A stretch of 8,731 bases of DNA from Desulfobacteraceae bacterium (lineage in GTDB: Bacteria > Desulfobacterota > DSM-4660 > Desulfatiglandales > B25-G16), in NCBI GenBank assembly GCA_028572035.1, contig JAPVWE010000041.1:1-8731 (forward strand), in the 5' to 3' direction. Both the position numbers and the translations under genes were made by a program. Below the pieces are notes generated by a model. That model worked only from the letters and a program-made list of their open reading frames with translations. It did not search any database and was not told the DNA's origin. This document shows, piece after piece, positions 6,777 to 8,731 of the stretch; the stretch's first letter is position 1; each line of letters opens with the position of its first letter.

Positions 6777-7382
6777 CTATCTTGCCAGATTCCGCAAGGC
6801 CTCCTTCAGTAATGTATCAAGAGTCATATCGCTATTATTGCGTAAAACATTCTCGATAACCCTTCTAGCAGATTTACTCGGGTATCCAAGGTTGATGAGG
6901 GCTGATAAGCCATCGTCAAAAACCTCCTTATTCTTTATCTCTACTCTCTCTCTTGGCAGCACCCCTGCCCCCTCTGACAGGTAAGATGCCTTTTCTCTTA
7001 ACTCCAGGGTTATTCTCTGAGATGTCTTTTTGCCAACACCTGGAGCAGCAGCGATCCTTTCAGAATCGGCCCTCACAATGGCACCGAGGAGATCCTCGAG
7101 ACCAATACCAGAAAGGATATTTAAGGACAATTTAGGACCGATACCAGACACAGAGATCAGGAGTAAAAAGACCTCCTTTTCTATCTCTGTTTGAAAGCCA
7201 AAGAGTTGAAGCATATCTTGCCGGACATGTGTGTAAACATGCAGACTTACCTTCTCCATCTCATCCGGGAGTTGATAGAATGTGGAAAGAGGGATAAGAA
7301 TCTGATAGCCAACACCGGCTGTATCTACTATTACCGATTGAGGGCTTTTACTAAGCAGTATGCCAGTTAGATGAGCTATCAT
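6777..7382 (-). CDS. ruvA: Holliday junction recognition protein RuvA
   Basis: Tetrameric protein that grips the Holliday junction and docks the RuvB motor; 201 residues against about 203 in E. coli. Domain I is an OB fold (about 1-64) opening with MIAHLTG. Domain II carries two helix-hairpin-helix motifs, VSGIGPK (78-84) and APGVGKKTSQRI (113-124). Domain III (about 153-201) is the flexible RuvB-binding module with LINLGYPSKSA. In the acidic pin, where E. coli has E55 and D56, this protein has Q55 and D56. The ATG has no convincing ribosome site: the preceding bases belong to a dispersed AGTGCCTAAAG repeat that ends five bases away and supplies only a distant AGG. A 279-base repeat-filled gap separates it from ruvC, whereas ruvB follows closely. 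The identification is firm. Confidence 0.96.
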   Translation of the reverse strand: MIAHLTGILLSKSPQSVIVDTAGVGYQILIPLSTFYQLPDEMEKVSLHVYTHVRQDMLQLFGFQTEIEKEVFLLLISVSGIGPKLSLNILSGIGLEDLLGAIVRADSERIAAAPGVGKKTSQRITLELREKASYLSEGAGVLPRERVEIKNKEVFDDGLSALINLGYPSKSARRVIENVLRNNSDMTLDTLLKEALRNLAR

Positions 7383-7387
7383 GTAAT

Positions 7388-7481
7388 AGTGCCTAAAGTC
7401 TGAAGTGCCCGCCCGCTTCCGAGTTCCGGAATTCGGAAACTCGCCTGAGCAAGAGCGTTGTGGGCAGGCCTAAAGTGAGCT
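7388..7481. repeat. Repeat cluster between ruvC and ruvA
   Basis: Two copies of the dispersed repeat, AGTGCCTAAAG (7388-7398) and CCTAAAGTGAGCT (7469-7481), flank a GC-rich block. That block contains a 24-base imperfect palindrome centred on GAATTC (7420-7443, two mismatched pairs). The left copy ends only five bases from the ruvA start codon. No reading frame of note lies inside. Confidence 0.6.
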
Positions 7482-7570
7482 AAGGTTTAAAGTGGATACA
7501 ACAAAGAAACCACAAATTGAAACTCAAAATAAACCAATTAACCATTAACCAAATAACTTCAAGTTAAATA

Positions 7571-7620
7571 GGCCGCAGATTTTCGCAGATTTATCCGCCA
7601 TAAGTCAGGCGGGTTAATCT
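7571..7620. repeat. CGCAGATTT-type hairpin repeat downstream of ruvC
   Basis: GGCCGCAGATTTTCGCAGAT begins the block (7571-7590), containing two CGCAGATTT-like words. AGATTTATCCGCC (7587-7599) then pairs with GGCGGGTTAATCT (7608-7620) across an eight-base loop with two mismatches. Similar CGCAGATTT words are common as dispersed intergenic repeats in bacteria. The remaining AT-rich bases of this gap (7483-7570 and 7621-7661) show only short AACCAATTAACC-like words and a small AGGAAATTCCT palindrome (7632-7642). Confidence 0.55.
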
Positions 7621-7661
7621 CTGTCCAAAAAAGGAAATTCCTATAAAATTCAATTAAGTAC

Positions 7662-8138
7662 TTAGGGCTCAAACCTGACCCAATTATGGTGACATATTGC
7701 AGTGGCTAATGCATCCGCTGTATCTAAAGACAATTGGGTATCGATCTTAAGGATTAGCTTAACCATGGCCCTCACCTGTTCCTTGGTTGCCCTTCCGTAG
7801 CCGACCACCGATTGTTTAATCTGCAAGGGGGTATATTCAAAAACCTTTAGGCCACCCTGAATAGCTGCTACCAGGGCAGCTCCTCTTGCATGACCTATCT
7901 TTAAGGCGCTCTTAACGTTCTTGGCAAAAAAGACATCCTCAATAGACATTTCCTCTGGGTGATGGGCCTGGATGATTTCAGTGAGGGAAAGAAAAATATT
8001 ATGGATCCTCTGGTGAAATGGCCGAGAATGAGGAAGGGAGATTTCACCTCCTCCTACATAAATCAGCCTGTTGTCTTCCTTTTTTACGAGGCCATACCCT
8101 GTTACCAGGGAGCCGGGATCAACCCCAAGGACCAGCAT
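7662..8138 (-). CDS. ruvC: Holliday junction resolvase RuvC
   Basis: Dimeric endonuclease that cuts Holliday junctions symmetrically after RuvAB branch migration. It is 158 residues long, slightly shorter than the 173 of E. coli because of a shorter C-terminal tail. The RNase H-like fold is clear from the N-terminal LVLGVDPGSLVTGYG. The four metal-binding acids of the family are all present: D7, E67 (in SIEDVFFAKN), D139 and D142 (in LDTADALATA). The HARGAAL helix (83-89) and the YTPLQIKQSVVGYGRATK segment (102-119) are also typical. Its ATG overlaps the yebC stop as TAATG. A GGAG lies about 11 bases upstream, and a small GATGG/CCATC hairpin (8144-8156) partly covers that ribosome site. Downstream, repeats separate it from ruvA, so cotranscription with ruvAB is likely but not shown. 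The assignment is firm. Confidence 0.96.
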   Translation of the reverse strand: MLVLGVDPGSLVTGYGLVKKEDNRLIYVGGGEISLPHSRPFHQRIHNIFLSLTEIIQAHHPEEMSIEDVFFAKNVKSALKIGHARGAALVAAIQGGLKVFEYTPLQIKQSVVGYGRATKEQVRAMVKLILKIDTQLSLDTADALATAICHHNWVRFEP

Positions 8139-8731
8139 TAGCTGATGGTCTCCATCACCTCATCAGGGATATCAAAATTGGCATATACATGGTTAACATC
8201 ATCGTTATCTTCAAGGAGTTCCATGAGGGTTAACATCTGTTGAGCATTCTTACCATCAAGATTAACGGTTGTCTTGGGGATCATAGTTATCTCTGCCAGG
8301 ATATATTTGTGTCCGGCATTGTCAATGGCAGTTTTTACTTTCTCGAAAGAGGAAGGTTCAGTAATCACCTCAAGCTCTTTCTCGTCTTCTTTGATGTCCT
8401 CAGCCCCAGCCTCCAGGGCCAGTTCAAACAACCTTTCCTCATCTATCTCATCTTTTCGAAACACGATAAGACCCTGCTGAGAAAACATCCAGGCTAGACA
8501 ACCTGCTGCCCCCAGGCCACCTCCATATCTCTCAAATAGGTGTCTCACATCCGCCACAGCCCTATTTTTATTATCAGTCAATACCTCCAGCAAAACAGCG
8601 ACGCCGCCTGGGCCATATCCTTCATAGGTGACTTCTTCATAGTTAGAGCCTTCTAAATCTCCGGTTCCTTTCTTTATAGCCCTTTCGATGTTTTCTTTGG
8701 GCATATTTTCTGCCTTGCCTGCGGCTATAGC
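8138..8731 (-). CDS. yebC: YebC/TACO1-family protein (partial, N-terminus outside the window)
   Basis: The last 197 codons are visible and remain open at the window edge. The frame continues upstream of the first internal ATG with AIAAGKAENMPKENIERA, a conserved YebC stretch normally 45-60 residues into the protein, so the true start lies beyond 8731. Further family signatures are YEGYGPGGVAVLLE, TDNKNRAVADVRHLF and, at the C-terminus, DNDDVNHVYANFDIP. YebC proteins were long annotated as transcription regulators; family work on YebC and TACO1 has linked them to translation, including of proline-rich stretches. The substrate here cannot be read from the sequence. It directly precedes ruvC with a one-base TAATG overlap, an arrangement found in many bacteria, and is probably part of the same transcript. 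The visible portion shows no disruption. Confidence 0.94.
   Translation of the reverse strand, partial: AIAAGKAENMPKENIERAIKKGTGDLEGSNYEEVTYEGYGPGGVAVLLEVLTDNKNRAVADVRHLFERYGGGLGAAGCLAWMFSQQGLIVFRKDEIDEERLFELALEAGAEDIKEDEKELEVITEPSSFEKVKTAIDNAGHKYILAEITMIPKTTVNLDGKNAQQMLTLMELLEDNDDVNHVYANFDIPDEVMETIS

Noticed and set aside
8138..8704. yebC as a complete 188-residue gene starting at 8704
   Set aside because: The frame stays open to 8731 and encodes conserved YebC residues upstream of that ATG, so it is an internal methionine of a gene cut by the window edge.

Overview
The window is a chromosomal stretch of moderate GC from a Gram-negative-type bacterium. Protein style, the yebC-ruvC-ruvA-ruvB order and the many dispersed palindromic intergenic repeats suggest an uncultivated lineage near Desulfobacterota or Nitrospirota. 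That placement is an inference, because no rRNA or other marker gene is present. There are seven protein genes: six on the minus strand in two blocks (trkA-trkH and yebC-ruvC-ruvA-ruvB) and one on the plus strand between them.

Layout by region. 1-347 holds no gene; it carries a large nested inverted repeat (3-279) and a cluster of short repeats (301-340). 348-3154 (minus) is trkA followed by trkH, overlapping at TAATG; together they encode a Trk/Ktr-type potassium uptake system. 3155-3747 is a 593-base divergent intergenic region with a candidate trkA promoter, several inverted repeats and a strong Shine-Dalgarno sequence whose ATG is out of frame with the next gene. 3748-5502 (plus) is an APC-superfamily permease with a C-terminal cytoplasmic USP-like domain. 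Its TM1 and TM3 residues match the potassium ligands of KimA and Kup, so it may be a second potassium transporter. 5503-5702 is a convergent gap filled by a composite palindromic repeat. 5703-8138 (minus) is ruvB, ruvA and ruvC, the complete Holliday-junction branch migration and resolution machinery, with a 279-base repeat-filled gap between ruvC and ruvA. 8138-8731 is the C-terminal part of a YebC/TACO1-family gene whose start lies beyond the window, overlapping ruvC at TAATG.

The genes fall into two functional groups: potassium homeostasis (TrkA gating subunit, TrkH channel, probable KimA-like permease) and recombination (RuvABC, transcribed behind yebC). I see no defence system, CRISPR array, transposase gene, prophage or RNA gene. 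The most interesting signals are the potassium-ligand signature in the permease, the nested 277-base palindrome, and a family of short repeats recurring at gene boundaries across the window.
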